Source: Rhodococcus sp. W8901 (GTDB taxonomy: Bacteria; Actinomycetota; Actinomycetes; Mycobacteriales; Mycobacteriaceae). From it: DNA of 64,000 nt. The position numbers were made by a program, and so were the translations under genes. The stretch lies in assembly GCF_013348805.1 (NCBI RefSeq), contig NZ_CP054690.1, forward strand, positions 1,612,001 through 1,676,000. Reading direction: 5' to 3'. The notes under the pieces are model-generated. The model saw nothing but the letters and a program-made list of their open reading frames with translations. It did no database searches and was not told the DNA's origin. Shown here piece after piece: positions 43,395 through 54,958 of this stretch (positions are counted from its first letter, which is position 1; each line of letters opens with the position of its first letter).

Positions 43395-44510
43395 TCAGCT
43401 GGTGCTCGGCGTGAATCCGCTTCCGACGACGCCGCGGGGGTTGAGATCCGCGAGGATGTTCTTCGCCGACGTGTTCACCCACGGCATCAGCACGGTCCCG
43501 TCGGCGGCCGTGATGATGCCGACCCACTGTCCCGTCCCGCGCAGAGCCACCGGGCCGCCCGAATCGCCGGGAACGAATGCCGCGCCCGAGCGGAACAGTC
43601 CGCCGTCCATGGCTGCGCCGACTACGCCGGAACTAGGGGCGCTGGCCTGGAACAGAAGATCGTCTGCCCACCCCGTGAATCGTTCTTCGATGGTGCGGCG
43701 GTCCGAGGACGACCCGAAGTTCTCCACGTACTGTGGGTTCGTCGGCACGGCGACCGCGCCACTGGCATCCCGGAAGATCGAGTCGATCTTGAACTTGGTG
43801 TCCCCGGTCGTGCTCATCACCTCATGGCCGTTTTTGTCCTTGACCTGACTGGTCAACCGCATGCGCGGCGCGAACTCGATGACCATGTAGTCGGTCGTGC
43901 TGTCGGGATCGGTGTGGTCCACTGCGGGAGTCTCCGCGCCGGTGACGGGGTCCTTCAGGACACACTTCGCGCCGTTCGGAAAGACGTCGATCGGATCGGT
44001 ATCGCAGGTGTTGTCGTCCACCCAGCGGATCCAGCCGATCGGTTCTGCGCCGTTCGCGGTGCGGGTGTTGAACACCGGATGGTTGTTCTCGAGGTTCTCG
44101 ACGCCGCGGGTCGCGCCCGGGTGCTTGGGATTGAGGTCCCAGAGCGCGGTGCCGGGGTTGCAGTGCCCTGCGGTGATGCCGACGTTGCGTCCCGCGGAAT
44201 CGGTGCCGACGACCCCGAGCGTGCAAACTCCCGATGTCCCCTTCCTGCCGTCGCCGAGGTCGCTGCCCAAGTACCCCTCCTGGCCGTCGAAGTTGATCCG
44301 CATCCCCGGGAATGCCTCGTCCAGGTTCACCTCGGAAGGTCCGTCGCTGCCAGTCCCGAGGGAGCGGAGACTGCCGGTCCCGATGTTCCCGAGACTGTCG
44401 GTCCCGACAGACCCGAGGCTGCCGGTCTGGGCTGACGCGACCCCGGTCAGGGCCGTCAGTACCGCTGCCGACGCGACTGCGCCGGTGAGAAGTCGAGCAA
44501 TCCTTGCCAA
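43395..44510 (-). CDS. Secreted trypsin-like serine protease
   Basis: 371 aa. The start is TTG at 44510, supported by GAAGGAG 7 nt upstream and by an immediate signal peptide (ARLLTGAVASAAVLTALTGV ending VASAQ); no ATG or GTG lies nearby. The mature N-terminus is a Gly/Ser/Leu-rich repeat stretch (SLGSVGTDSLGNIGTGSLRS). The chymotrypsin-fold domain shows His116 in GITAGHC, Asp207 in STTDYMVIEF and Ser317 in GDSGGPVALRG, a complete triad, plus Cys pairs. It is exported; the target is unknown. It stands alone between two accessory genes. Confidence 0.88.
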   Translation of the reverse strand: MARIARLLTGAVASAAVLTALTGVASAQTGSLGSVGTDSLGNIGTGSLRSLGTGSDGPSEVNLDEAFPGMRINFDGQEGYLGSDLGDGRKGTSGVCTLGVVGTDSAGRNVGITAGHCNPGTALWDLNPKHPGATRGVENLENNHPVFNTRTANGAEPIGWIRWVDDNTCDTDPIDVFPNGAKCVLKDPVTGAETPAVDHTDPDSTTDYMVIEFAPRMRLTSQVKDKNGHEVMSTTGDTKFKIDSIFRDASGAVAVPTNPQYVENFGSSSDRRTIEERFTGWADDLLFQASAPSSGVVGAAMDGGLFRSGAAFVPGDSGGPVALRGTGQWVGIITAADGTVLMPWVNTSAKNILADLNPRGVVGSGFTPSTS

Positions 44511-44711
44511 CGAACACTCCTTCGGACGGTTGGAATCGGCGCGTGAAGCCGCGCCCGGCGGAGGATATCGACGCGATTGCCGACTTCGAGCGTTAATCGG
44601 AAATTTGGCCGAAGATGTTCAGGATTCAGGGGTTGTCCGAATCTGCATGCACTACGCCGGAACTCGGCGGTCGAGCAGGTGCCGTTCGCGGGAGGGCTGC
44701 ACTTCGGACCG

Positions 44712-45137
44712 CTACCGCCGAAGGAGGGAGCGGGCCGTCGCCGTCACGGTGCCGACGGCGAGGTTGCCCCAGCTGAAGCGGTCCCGCCAGAGCGCGATCC
44801 GGCCGTCGCGCATCTCGAACGTTCCGCACACCCAGAACGTGGACCGCAGCGGCCCGATGTAGAGCGTGTCGGTGCGGTCGCTGAGCACGGTGTCGCCGTC
44901 GCTCGCGACGTGGTGCATCACGGCGTCGAATCGGCACGCCGGGCGATTCGCGAACGCGAGCGCCCGGGTCACCGCGGGCAGGCCGCGCAGCGTCGGCAGT
45001 GTCCGGTTCTGCCAGACGATGTCGTCCGTGAGGTGTGCGACGGCGCGGTCCACGTCCATGTCGGCGAGTGCCGAGAAGAAGTCCTCGACCACTCGGACGG
45101 CAGCGTCGCGGCGGTCGGCGTCCGATGTCGTGTTCAT
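44712..45137 (-). CDS. NTF2-like / limonene-1,2-epoxide hydrolase family protein
   Basis: 141 aa from ATG at 45137 with CAGGAG 6 nt upstream. The cone-shaped NTF2-like fold is indicated by AVRVVEDFFSALADMDVDRA, then VWQNRTLPTLRGLPAVTRAL, and FWVCGTFEMRDGRIALWRDR-FSWGNL. The D...R..W/D pattern of the limonene epoxide hydrolase group is present in the last part. The start overlaps the stop of the broken serine hydrolase gene by 4 nt, so they were once co-translated. The specific reaction is unknown. Confidence 0.82.
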   Translation of the reverse strand: MNTTSDADRRDAAVRVVEDFFSALADMDVDRAVAHLTDDIVWQNRTLPTLRGLPAVTRALAFANRPACRFDAVMHHVASDGDTVLSDRTDTLYIGPLRSTFWVCGTFEMRDGRIALWRDRFSWGNLAVGTVTATARSLLRR

Positions 45138-45947
45138 GGTGCACTCCTGGTGAAGGTGCCGAGGTGGTCGGTGTCGAAGGACTCGAGCACGACGGTGTTC
45201 CCGGTGAAGGTGGCCTTGGAGATCGATCCTTCCGGGGCGTCGAACTCGGAGAACTTCTCCTTGTACAGCGCCGTCCAGTCCTCCCGGATCTCGCCGAACT
45301 GCACCAGATCCGCGAATTCGGCGGTGAGAGTCTCCGGTACGCCGACCGGCGCCGCGTTGGTGAGGGCGGCGATCTCGACGTCGGCGGAGGGGATCGCGAC
45401 GAAGTTCGTGGCGGCGCCCAGCGAGAAGGCCCCGGAGTGGCTGAGCGTGACCCGTCCGGCGGGGCTCGTGCCGACGTTGAACCCGAACCCGTAGAAGCCG
45501 GCGCGCGCGTCCGGGCCGGTGGGCGGCGACGAGACGCTCTGCGGGGAGATCGCCGGCAGCAGCGCCTCGGCGGGAATCAGTTGCCTCCCGTCGACCTGCC
45601 CGTCGGCCAGCAGCATCTTCAGCCACGCGGTGAGATCGGTGACCGACGAGCTGACGCCGCCGGCCGGGGACTGGGCGTCGGGCTCGCGCACCGCCTGCGC
45701 GGCGTACTTGCCGTCGACCTTCATGTGACCCACGGCCGCTGTGAGTCCGAAGTTGGTGTAGGCGTAGGAATCCCGGAACGGTTCGAGCGGCAGCAGTCGT
45801 CGTCGCTCGAGGCTGCGCGACGGCGTCGGCCACCGAGGCCTCGGACAGCGGAGGCGCCGCCGTATTCTCGTTCGGAGCGGAACTGCATGCGGTCGCCAGC
45901 ACCGACACGACCGCGACCGCGAGTGCACCGCGACGGAATACGCGCAT
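45134..45947 (-). pseudogene. Serine hydrolase lipoprotein with internal deletions
   Basis: The start at ATG 45947 has GGAGAGAAGG upstream and encodes a lipoprotein signal (VVSVLATACSSAPNENT), then APPLSEASVADAV. The frame then changes and resumes in the middle of a beta-lactamase-type domain, LLPLEPFRDSYAYTNFGLTA. It jumps again to VDGKYAAQAVREPDAQSPAG and continues intact to FDTDHLGTFTRSAP. Compared with the family (about 450-520 aa), roughly 150 residues with the SxxK nucleophile and ~45 residues after NFGLTA are missing. So the protein cannot be catalytic and the first joint also shifts frame. Confidence 0.8.
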
Positions 45948-46019
45948 GGTGGGCCCTTCTCTCCAGTCGGATGGTAGGCCGGTGCGCCGTGCACCGCGGG
46001 GGAATCCGCGGGCCTCGGT

Positions 46020-47429
<1,410 letters not shown>

Positions 47430-47458
47430 GGACCCAGCTTGCCACCGCCACAACGGCC

Positions 47459-47501
47459 GAAGGGTCCCTTCGTGCGCTCGCAGCGCACGAAGGGACCCTT
47501 C
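47459..47501. repeat. Long perfect hairpin between glpX and fumC
   Basis: A perfect 20-bp inverted repeat (47459-47478 with 47482-47501) closes on the loop CGC. Each arm itself contains the palindrome GAAGGGTCCCTTC. It is placed after glpX and ahead of fumC in transcription order, so terminator or attenuator. Confidence 0.9.
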
Positions 47502-47526
47502 AGCTGGTGTATTGCAGGAGAACCCG

Positions 47527-48567
<1,041 letters not shown>

Positions 48568-48749
48568 GGGCAGTGCCTCCTGCTGCAGTCACGGTCGGCG
48601 CGATGTGGTGGCCGACACGATGGGACGGCCGACCGCAGTGCGGCCGTGCCGTCGATTCGGTGGACGAATCTCGAGATGATTCTTTCAGAACCCCCACGAT
48701 GAGTGGGCTGCTGGGCCACCTCGACGGCGGAACAGGAATACTGGACACC

Positions 48750-49319
48750 GTGCCAGAGAAGAAGCCCCGCATTCTGCAGAACGGCCACGACATGGCGTGG
48801 TCGCTCATCCCGCTCGTCCTGGCGTGTCTGCTGATCGCGGCAATCGCGAGCCAGTGCTCGTTCAGCCCGGGTGGCCCCAAGCCGGGTCCGATCCCCAGCT
48901 TCGACGCCGACGCCGCGTTCAAGTACGACTCCCGCGAGCTCGGGTTCCCGATCCGGCAGCCGGAGATCCCCGAGGGCTGGACCCCGAACTCGGGCAGCCG
49001 GAGCATCGTCTCCGGTGACGGTGGCGGCGACTCGAGCAACATCGGGTTCATCACCGAGGTCGGCCGCTACATCCAGCTGACCCAGAGTGATGCCACCGTC
49101 GAGGCACTGGTCCCGTTCATCGCCGGGGAGCCGCGCATCCAGACCGGCACCGAGCAGATCGGCGGCCGCACGTGGGACGTGTTCGACGACGGTGACTCCG
49201 AGGCGATCTGGATCTCCGACTTCGGAGACGCCCGCGTGCTTGTCACCGGGCCGGCCCCGGCGGAAGACTTCACACAGCTCGCGACCGCGATCAGCGGCGT
49301 CGAGCCGTTGCAGCGCTAG
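48750..49319 (+). CDS. DUF4245 membrane-anchored protein
   Basis: 189 aa if started at GTG 48750 (VPEKKPRILQNGHDMAWSLI); ATG 48699 would add 17 residues. There is one membrane helix at ~16-36 (WSLIPLVLACLLIAAIASQC). An extracytoplasmic domain follows: FKYDSRELGFPIRQPEIPEG, then WTPNSGSRSI, and ISDFGDARVLVTGPAPAEDF. This matches DUF4245, conserved divergent from glpX in mycobacteria. Function unknown. It converges on xseB. Confidence 0.85.
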   Translation: MPEKKPRILQNGHDMAWSLIPLVLACLLIAAIASQCSFSPGGPKPGPIPSFDADAAFKYDSRELGFPIRQPEIPEGWTPNSGSRSIVSGDGGGDSSNIGFITEVGRYIQLTQSDATVEALVPFIAGEPRIQTGTEQIGGRTWDVFDDGDSEAIWISDFGDARVLVTGPAPAEDFTQLATAISGVEPLQR

Positions 49320-49350
49320 GACCGCGGCTCGCGGCAGACACCGCTGTCGG

Positions 49351-49584
49351 CTAGTCGTCGTCGGTCGCGTCTGCCGCGTTGTCGGAGTGGGCGAGCGCGT
49401 CCTCGACCCGCTTGCGGGCACCGGCGAGATGCTCCTCGCAGCGCTTCGCCAGCGCCTCGCCGCGCTCCCACAGCGCCAGCGATTCGTCCAGGTCGAGGCC
49501 ACCCAGCTCGAGGGTCTTCACGACGACGACCAGTTCGTCCCGGGCCGCCTCGTAGCCGAGTTCGGCGACATCAGAGTTGCTCAT
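49351..49584 (-). CDS. xseB: Exodeoxyribonuclease VII small subunit
   Basis: 77 aa from ATG at 49584. The XseB helical hairpin is clear ([20 protein letters not shown], then [20 protein letters not shown]), followed by an acidic tail. It starts 6 nt after the xseA stop, forming the usual xseA-xseB operon. It assembles in several copies with XseA to degrade single-stranded DNA. Confidence 0.95.
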   Translation of the reverse strand: MSNSDVAELGYEAARDELVVVVKTLELGGLDLDESLALWERGEALAKRCEEHLAGARKRVEDALAHSDNAADATDDD

Positions 49585-49590
49585 GGTTGC

Positions 49591-50853
49591 TCAGGACTCT
49601 CTTCCCATCACGGCGGCACGGACGGCGCCGTCTGCCAATCTGACTCGAATCTGCGTTCCCGGCGGCGCGTCGTCCACCGACCGCAGCACCTCGGGTTCGG
49701 CGTCCCCCAACACCCGCTGGACCACCGCGTAGCCCCGCGCGAGGGTCGCGGCCGGCCCGAGGGTCGTCAGTCGGGCCTGGAGATGTTCGACGGTGGTCGA
49801 CTCGGTGGCGATCGCGCGCGTCACGTCCCGGCGCGCGGCGTCACGCAACCGTTCGACTTCCTCGGCCCGACGGTCGACGGCCTGCAGCGGGTCGGCGAGT
49901 ACCGGGCGGCTGCGGAGTTGCGCGACCAGATGAGACTCGCGCTGCACCCAGTTCCGCAGTGCGGCGGCGCTCCGCTGCCGCAGATCGGACACCAGTGCCT
50001 GCTCGGCGACGGCGTCCGGCACGACCCGCTTGGCGGCGTCGGTGGGCGTGGCCGCCCGCAGATCGGCGACGTGGTCACTGAGCGGGCTGTCCGGTTCGTG
50101 GCCGATCGCGCTCACCACCGGGGTGGTGCACTTGACGATCGCGCGGCACAGCGTCTCGTCCGAGAACGGCAGCAGATCCTCGACGCTGCCGCCGCCGCGG
50201 GCGAGGATGATCACGTCCACGCGTGGGTCGCGGTCCAGTTCCTCGAGCGCTTCGATGATCTGCGGCACCGCGGTGGGGCCCTGCACGGCGGTGTTGCGAA
50301 CCTCGAACCGCACGGCCGGCCAGCGGCGCTCGGCAACGCTGAGCACGTCCCGTTCGGCAGCGCTGGCCCGTCCGGTTACGAGGCCGATCGTGCCGGGCAG
50401 GAACGGCAGCGGACGCTTGAGCCGCGGGTCGAACAGGCACTCTGCGGCCAGCAGCGCGCGCAGCCGCTCGATCCGGGCCAGCAGTTCGCCGATGCCGACC
50501 GCGCGGATCTCCGTCACCCGCAGCGAGACGCTGCCGCGGCCGGTGTAGAACGACAGCTTGCCGAACATCACCACCCGGCTGCCCTCGGTGAGTGGTACGG
50601 GGGCGTCCCGCAGCAGTTGCGGCGAGCACGTCACCGACAACGACATGTCGACCGACGGATCGCGCAGGACGAGAAACGCGGTCCGTGTCCCCGGCCTGGC
50701 GTTGATCTGGGTGATCTGACCTTCGACCCACACACTGCCGAGTCGATCGATCCACTGCGCGACCTTGGTGGAGACGGTCCGGACCGGCCAGGGCTGTTCG
50801 GCCGTGCTGGGCGACGGGCCGCTGGCGGCGGAGGCGGGGCGCGCGGAAGTCAC
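49591..50853 (-). CDS. xseA: Exodeoxyribonuclease VII large subunit
   Basis: 420 aa from GTG at 50853 overlapping the preceding stop by 4 nt. It has an N-terminal OB fold ([20 protein letters not shown]), the catalytic domain ([60 protein letters not shown]) and a C-terminal coiled coil. It cuts single-stranded DNA from both ends in repair. It is co-transcribed with xseB and the upstream lipid-droplet-type gene. Confidence 0.95.
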   Translation of the reverse strand: MTSARPASAASGPSPSTAEQPWPVRTVSTKVAQWIDRLGSVWVEGQITQINARPGTRTAFLVLRDPSVDMSLSVTCSPQLLRDAPVPLTEGSRVVMFGKLSFYTGRGSVSLRVTEIRAVGIGELLARIERLRALLAAECLFDPRLKRPLPFLPGTIGLVTGRASAAERDVLSVAERRWPAVRFEVRNTAVQGPTAVPQIIEALEELDRDPRVDVIILARGGGSVEDLLPFSDETLCRAIVKCTTPVVSAIGHEPDSPLSDHVADLRAATPTDAAKRVVPDAVAEQALVSDLRQRSAAALRNWVQRESHLVAQLRSRPVLADPLQAVDRRAEEVERLRDAARRDVTRAIATESTTVEHLQARLTTLGPAATLARGYAVVQRVLGDAEPEVLRSVDDAPPGTQIRVRLADGAVRAAVMGRES

Positions 50854-51464
50854 TTGGCTTTGGCGGAGGTGATGCGGTTGGCGAGCATGGTCTGGAACGG
50901 CGCCCGGGCCGCGGTGCGCTCCTCGTACTCGAGCAGCGTCGTCAGATCCTCCACCGACAGCGACCGCAGGCGAGAGCGCAGTTGGGCGAGCGTCAGCGCC
51001 GCGTAGTCGAGTTCCTCGGCGATCTCCGGAACCGGGATCTCGTCGGAATCGTCGGTCGTCTTCTCCGGGGTCGTCTTCGCGGTGGGGGCCGCCGGGTTCG
51101 ACGCCGGTTCCCCCGCGTCGCCGTTGTCGGCGGGCGTCATCGAGTACAGCGCGAACCTGCCCGGTGCCGCGGGCCGGTCGTCGTCGACATCGACTTCACC
51201 GTCGGTGTCGAAGTCGGAGGTGTGGTCCTCGTCGAACACCGCCCACGACGGTTCCTCCTCGGCTCGGTTGAGCAGGCAGAACGCCTGGTCGCCCTTGATC
51301 GCGAGCGCAGTCATGGACTGCTGCATCCGCATCGTCGTCTGCAGGACCTGGCTGACCGCGGTCATCGGCAGTGTCACGGCCGTGGACGGCAGCTTGAGCG
51401 CCTCTTCGTAGGCCGTGATGGCCATTCCGGCGGCGACGCGCGCCACGAACGGGGGACGGATCAT
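50850..51464 (-). CDS. Lipid-droplet-associated-type protein upstream of xseA
   Basis: 204 aa from ATG at 51464 (ATG 51482 is possible). The N-terminal ~65 residues form an amphipathic helical region ([40 protein letters not shown]). A long acidic, Pro/Thr-rich linker follows, then a C-terminal helical segment ([20 protein letters not shown]) reminiscent of a SAP-like or LDAP tail. Homologues next to xseA are annotated as lipid-droplet-associated proteins; that label is recalled, not shown here. Its TGA overlaps the xseA GTG. Confidence 0.7.
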   Translation of the reverse strand: MIRPPFVARVAAGMAITAYEEALKLPSTAVTLPMTAVSQVLQTTMRMQQSMTALAIKGDQAFCLLNRAEEEPSWAVFDEDHTSDFDTDGEVDVDDDRPAAPGRFALYSMTPADNGDAGEPASNPAAPTAKTTPEKTTDDSDEIPVPEIAEELDYAALTLAQLRSRLRSLSVEDLTTLLEYEERTAARAPFQTMLANRITSAKAK

Positions 51465-51574
51465 GCAAACAGCCTGCCTCACGATGGCGCTATTTGGTAG
51501 CTGACGGGACCGAACGTCGGCGAGTGGCCGTGTGCTGCGGGGGTGGGCGACGACCTGCCCCGTAGGCTGGGGTC

Positions 51575-52579
51575 ATGTCTTCGGCAGTTCCTCTCAATCT
51601 GGGTATCGCACGATCTGCGGGTTCCGACGCGGCCGGTGCGGGCAAGCGGATCCTTCTCGCCGAGCCGCGTGGCTACTGCGCGGGCGTCGACCGCGCGGTC
51701 GAGACGGTCGAGAAGGCACTCGAGAAGCACGGTGCTCCGATCTACGTGCGCAAGGAGATCGTGCACAACCGGCACGTCGTGGACACGCTCGCGGAGCGGG
51801 GCGTCGTCTTCGTCGACGAGACCGACGAGGTGCCCGAGAACTCGGTACTCGTGTTCTCCGCACACGGGGTGTCCCCGGCCGTGCATGCGGCGGCCGCGGA
51901 GCGCAGCCTGCACACCATCGACGCGACGTGCCCGCTGGTGACCAAGGTGCACCAGGAGGCCAAGCGGTTCGCCCGCGACGACTACGACATCCTGCTGATC
52001 GGCCACGAGGGTCACGAGGAGGTCGAGGGCACCGCCGGTGAGGCACCCGAGCACGTGCAGATCGTCGACGGTCCCGACTCGGTGGACTCGATCACGGTTC
52101 GCGACGAGGACAAGGTGATCTGGCTGTCGCAGACAACGCTGTCGGTCGACGAGACCATGGAGACCGTCGAGCGCCTGCGGCAGAAGTTCCCGAAGCTGCA
52201 GGATCCGCCGAGCGACGACATCTGCTACGCCACCCAGAACCGTCAGGTCGCGGTCAAGGCGATGGCCCCCGAATGCGATCTGGTGATCGTCGTCGGCTCG
52301 CGGAACTCGTCGAACTCGGTGCGCCTGGTCGAGGTCGCGCTCGGTGCGGGCGCCCGGGCCGCGTATCTGGTGGATTACGCCCGTGAGGTGGACCTCGCCT
52401 GGCTCGACGGGGTCCGCACGGTCGGCATCACGTCGGGTGCCTCGGTACCGGAGATCCTGGTCCGAGGCGTCATCAACCTGCTCGCCGAGCACGGTTTCGA
52501 CGACGTACAGCCGGTGACCACCGCCAACGAGACGCTCGTGTTCGCGTTGCCGCGTGAGCTGCGGGCCGCCCGCGCATAG
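51575..52579 (+). CDS. ispH: 4-hydroxy-3-methylbut-2-enyl diphosphate reductase
   Basis: 334 aa from ATG at 51575. The three cluster cysteines are Cys35 in [12 protein letters not shown], Cys118 in [11 protein letters not shown] and Cys216 in [11 protein letters not shown]. The VHNRHVV and [11 protein letters not shown] substrate loops are intact. This [4Fe-4S] enzyme makes IPP and DMAPP in the last MEP-pathway step, feeding among others the Z-prenyl synthase found at 31.6 kb. A strong intrinsic terminator follows. Confidence 0.96.
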   Translation: MSSAVPLNLGIARSAGSDAAGAGKRILLAEPRGYCAGVDRAVETVEKALEKHGAPIYVRKEIVHNRHVVDTLAERGVVFVDETDEVPENSVLVFSAHGVSPAVHAAAAERSLHTIDATCPLVTKVHQEAKRFARDDYDILLIGHEGHEEVEGTAGEAPEHVQIVDGPDSVDSITVRDEDKVIWLSQTTLSVDETMETVERLRQKFPKLQDPPSDDICYATQNRQVAVKAMAPECDLVIVVGSRNSSNSVRLVEVALGAGARAAYLVDYAREVDLAWLDGVRTVGITSGASVPEILVRGVINLLAEHGFDDVQPVTTANETLVFALPRELRAARA

Positions 52580-52599
52580 CGGCCACCCAGCGAACGAAG

Positions 52600-52637
52600 A
52601 CCGCCCCTGGACGAGGTTTCGTCCCGGGGCGGTTTTT
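52600..52637 (+). terminator. Intrinsic terminator after ispH
   Basis: A stem of 11 pairs with one mismatch (52600-52614 with 52619-52633; ACCGCCCC on the left arm) is followed by TTTTT. It is 20 nt past the ispH stop, between convergent genes. Confidence 0.92.
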
Positions 52638-52646
52638 CGGTTTCGG

Positions 52647-53588
52647 CTACTGATCGATCGGGGGTTCGCGGCGCTGGCGGTAGCGGACCTGCGGCATCGG
52701 GTGCGCGGGGGCATCTGCCACCGGGCGGGCCGTGCGGACCGGGATCGGATCGCGATCGAGGGGCTCGCGGTTCCTGGCGATCGGCTCGTCGTACACGTTG
52801 TCGCGACGCGCGTTCTCCCTGCGTGCCGTGTCGCGATAGACCGGCTCCCGGCGGATCGGCTCGTGACGAATCGGCTCGCGGGGAACGGGGTCGTGATACC
52901 CGTCGCGTCCGCGACGCTGGTCGGGGCCCGCGTAGGTGCCGTTGTACGACGGCGCATGCGCCGTGGCGGGGTCGTGGGACGGGCGCGAGACGCGAGGATC
53001 ACGGATGGGTTCGCGGTCGGGCTCACGGGCATCACGGCGGGGGCGCGAACGGCGGGCGGCGGGGGCCTGCTCGTCGCGGCGATCCGTGCGCGCCTCGGTG
53101 CGGGCGGGACGGGCGGACGTCCGCCGACCACGGGAACGAGCGGGTGCACTCTTGCTCTGCTGGACGAGGAACGTCCGGGCGCCGGCGATCAGCGCCACCA
53201 CGACAGTGGCGGCCAGCATCAACGGGAAGCGGTTGACCAGCGGAATCGCGACGTTGAACGCGAGGTCCTTGAGTCCGGTGCCGGCATTGTCGGTGAGCAC
53301 CTGCTGACCGATCGGCACCGCGACGAACAGGAGCAGCGGCGGCTGCACGACCGCGGTGAACAATCCCCGCTGGCGGACGGCGAGGACCGCCAGCACACAC
53401 CCGAGGAAGTACATCGTCGAGAAGGTCGAGGTCAGCTCGTTGCCCGACATACCGTCGAATGCGAAGCCGAGGAAGGTCAACCCAGCGGCGACTGCGACAG
53501 CTCCCCAGGCGGGTATGCCGGGAATGGTGGGGAGGGCCGATCTCTGGTCGAGCGGCACCCCGGATCTAGCACGTTGGGTTGCGGACAC
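52647..53588 (-). CDS. DUF6542-type membrane protein with Arg-rich tail
   Basis: 313 aa if started at GTG 53588 (VSATQRARSGVPLDQRSALP); the start is uncertain because no good ribosome-binding site is visible. Four hydrophobic segments occupy residues ~20-140 (AWGAVAVAAGLTFLGFAFDG, FLGCVLAVLAVRQRGLFTAV, LLFVAVPIGQ, MLAATVVVALIAGARTFLV). They are followed by ~170 residues of very basic, repetitive sequence with many REPIR, RDRR and RRE words. It is a small integral membrane protein with a long disordered cationic cytoplasmic tail that could bind nucleic acid or lipid head groups. Function unknown; it is conserved beside ispH. Confidence 0.7.
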   Translation of the reverse strand: MSATQRARSGVPLDQRSALPTIPGIPAWGAVAVAAGLTFLGFAFDGMSGNELTSTFSTMYFLGCVLAVLAVRQRGLFTAVVQPPLLLFVAVPIGQQVLTDNAGTGLKDLAFNVAIPLVNRFPLMLAATVVVALIAGARTFLVQQSKSAPARSRGRRTSARPARTEARTDRRDEQAPAARRSRPRRDAREPDREPIRDPRVSRPSHDPATAHAPSYNGTYAGPDQRRGRDGYHDPVPREPIRHEPIRREPVYRDTARRENARRDNVYDEPIARNREPLDRDPIPVRTARPVADAPAHPMPQVRYRQRREPPIDQ

Positions 53589-53761
53589 ACTTCGACAGTA
53601 GTCGCTAACGGTCGGGTTGATTCGTTGGCGGGACCGTCGGAAGCCGAGAAATCGGCCGATGCGAAGGCTGCCGGCCGGCGCTCGAGCATCCTCGTGACAC
53701 AGCCGAGACTGCCACGTCCACATCGGCGTGGTGTCGGCGGTGTGCTCTACCGTCTTGCGGC

Positions 53762-54958
53762 ATGAGGATCCTGCACACGTCCGACTGGCACATCGGTCGC
53801 ACGTTCCACGGCGTCGACCTGCTCGACGACCAGGCGCGGGTGCTCGATGCGATCGCGGAGACGGTCACCGCGCGCGATGTCGACGTCGTGGTCGTCCCCG
53901 GTGACGTGTACGACCGTTCGATCCCGAGTGCGGACGCGGTCACGGTCTGCAACCGGGGCTTCGAGGCGATCCGGGCAGCCGGTGCGGTGATTGTCGCCAC
54001 ATCGGGTAATCACGACTCGCCGGTGCGCCTCGGCGCGGGTGCGGCGTTCGCGGCGGCCGGTGGCCTGCACCTCCTGACCCGGGTGGGGGAGTTGGATACC
54101 CCGGTGCTGCTCGACGACGAGCACGGCCCGGTCGCGTTCTACGGCATCCCCTACCTCGAGCCCGAGATCACACGAGTGGAACTCGACGCGCCCCACGCGC
54201 GTTCGCACGCCGACATCCTCGACGTCGCGATGGCCCGCGTCCGCGCGGATCTCGATACGCGCAGAGCGGATGCGTCGGGGCTGCGCTCGGTGCTGCTCGC
54301 CCACGCCTTCGTCGTCGGCGGCGAGGCGACCGGCTCGGAGCGCTCGATCTCGGTCGGTGGCGTCGAGACGGTGTCGGCGTCCGCGTTCGACGGTGTCGAC
54401 TATGTCGCACTCGGGCACCTGCACTCGCCGCAGACGCTGGCCGAGCACGTCCGCTACAGCGGCTCGCCGCTGCCGTACTCGTTCGGGGAGCGCTCGCACC
54501 GCAAGTCGGTGTGGTTGGTCGACGTCGACGCGGACGGGCTCGCCGCGGTGGAGCGGATCGATCTGCCGGTCGTGCGGGGGCTCAGCCAGCTCGTCGGAAC
54601 GCTCGACGAACTGCTCAGTGACGCGGCGTTCGCATCCGCGGAGGAGCACTACGTCTCCGCGGTGCTCACCGATCCGCTCCGGCCGGTCGACGCGATGCGC
54701 GCCCTGCAGACCCGGTTCCCGTATGCCGTGCACATGGAATGGCAACGCCCCGAAGGAAATCCGGAGCTCAAGTACCGTGACCGGGTGCGCGGGCGCTCGG
54801 ACCTGGAGGTGGCGCAGAGCTTCGTCTCCGATGTCCGCAGCGGCGCGACGGTGGGGGAGGTGCGCCTGCTCGAGCAGGCGCTGCGCAGTTCCACTGCGCC
54901 GGAGGAGTCGGTGTCCGGCGGCGCCCCGCGCGCCGACGCGATGGAGGTCTCGGCGTGA
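53762..54958 (+). CDS. sbcD: SbcD nuclease subunit (Mre11 family)
   Basis: 398 aa from ATG at 53762. The calcineurin-like phosphoesterase motifs are complete: LHTSDWHIGRTFHGVDL, VVVVPGDVYDR, ATSGNHDSPVRLG, LLAHAFVVGG and ALGHLHSPQ. A capping domain follows. SbcD with SbcC forms the ATP-dependent exo/endonuclease that opens DNA hairpins and processes blocked ends. Its stop overlaps the sbcC start by 4 nt. Confidence 0.95.
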   Translation: MRILHTSDWHIGRTFHGVDLLDDQARVLDAIAETVTARDVDVVVVPGDVYDRSIPSADAVTVCNRGFEAIRAAGAVIVATSGNHDSPVRLGAGAAFAAAGGLHLLTRVGELDTPVLLDDEHGPVAFYGIPYLEPEITRVELDAPHARSHADILDVAMARVRADLDTRRADASGLRSVLLAHAFVVGGEATGSERSISVGGVETVSASAFDGVDYVALGHLHSPQTLAEHVRYSGSPLPYSFGERSHRKSVWLVDVDADGLAAVERIDLPVVRGLSQLVGTLDELLSDAAFASAEEHYVSAVLTDPLRPVDAMRALQTRFPYAVHMEWQRPEGNPELKYRDRVRGRSDLEVAQSFVSDVRSGATVGEVRLLEQALRSSTAPEESVSGGAPRADAMEVSA

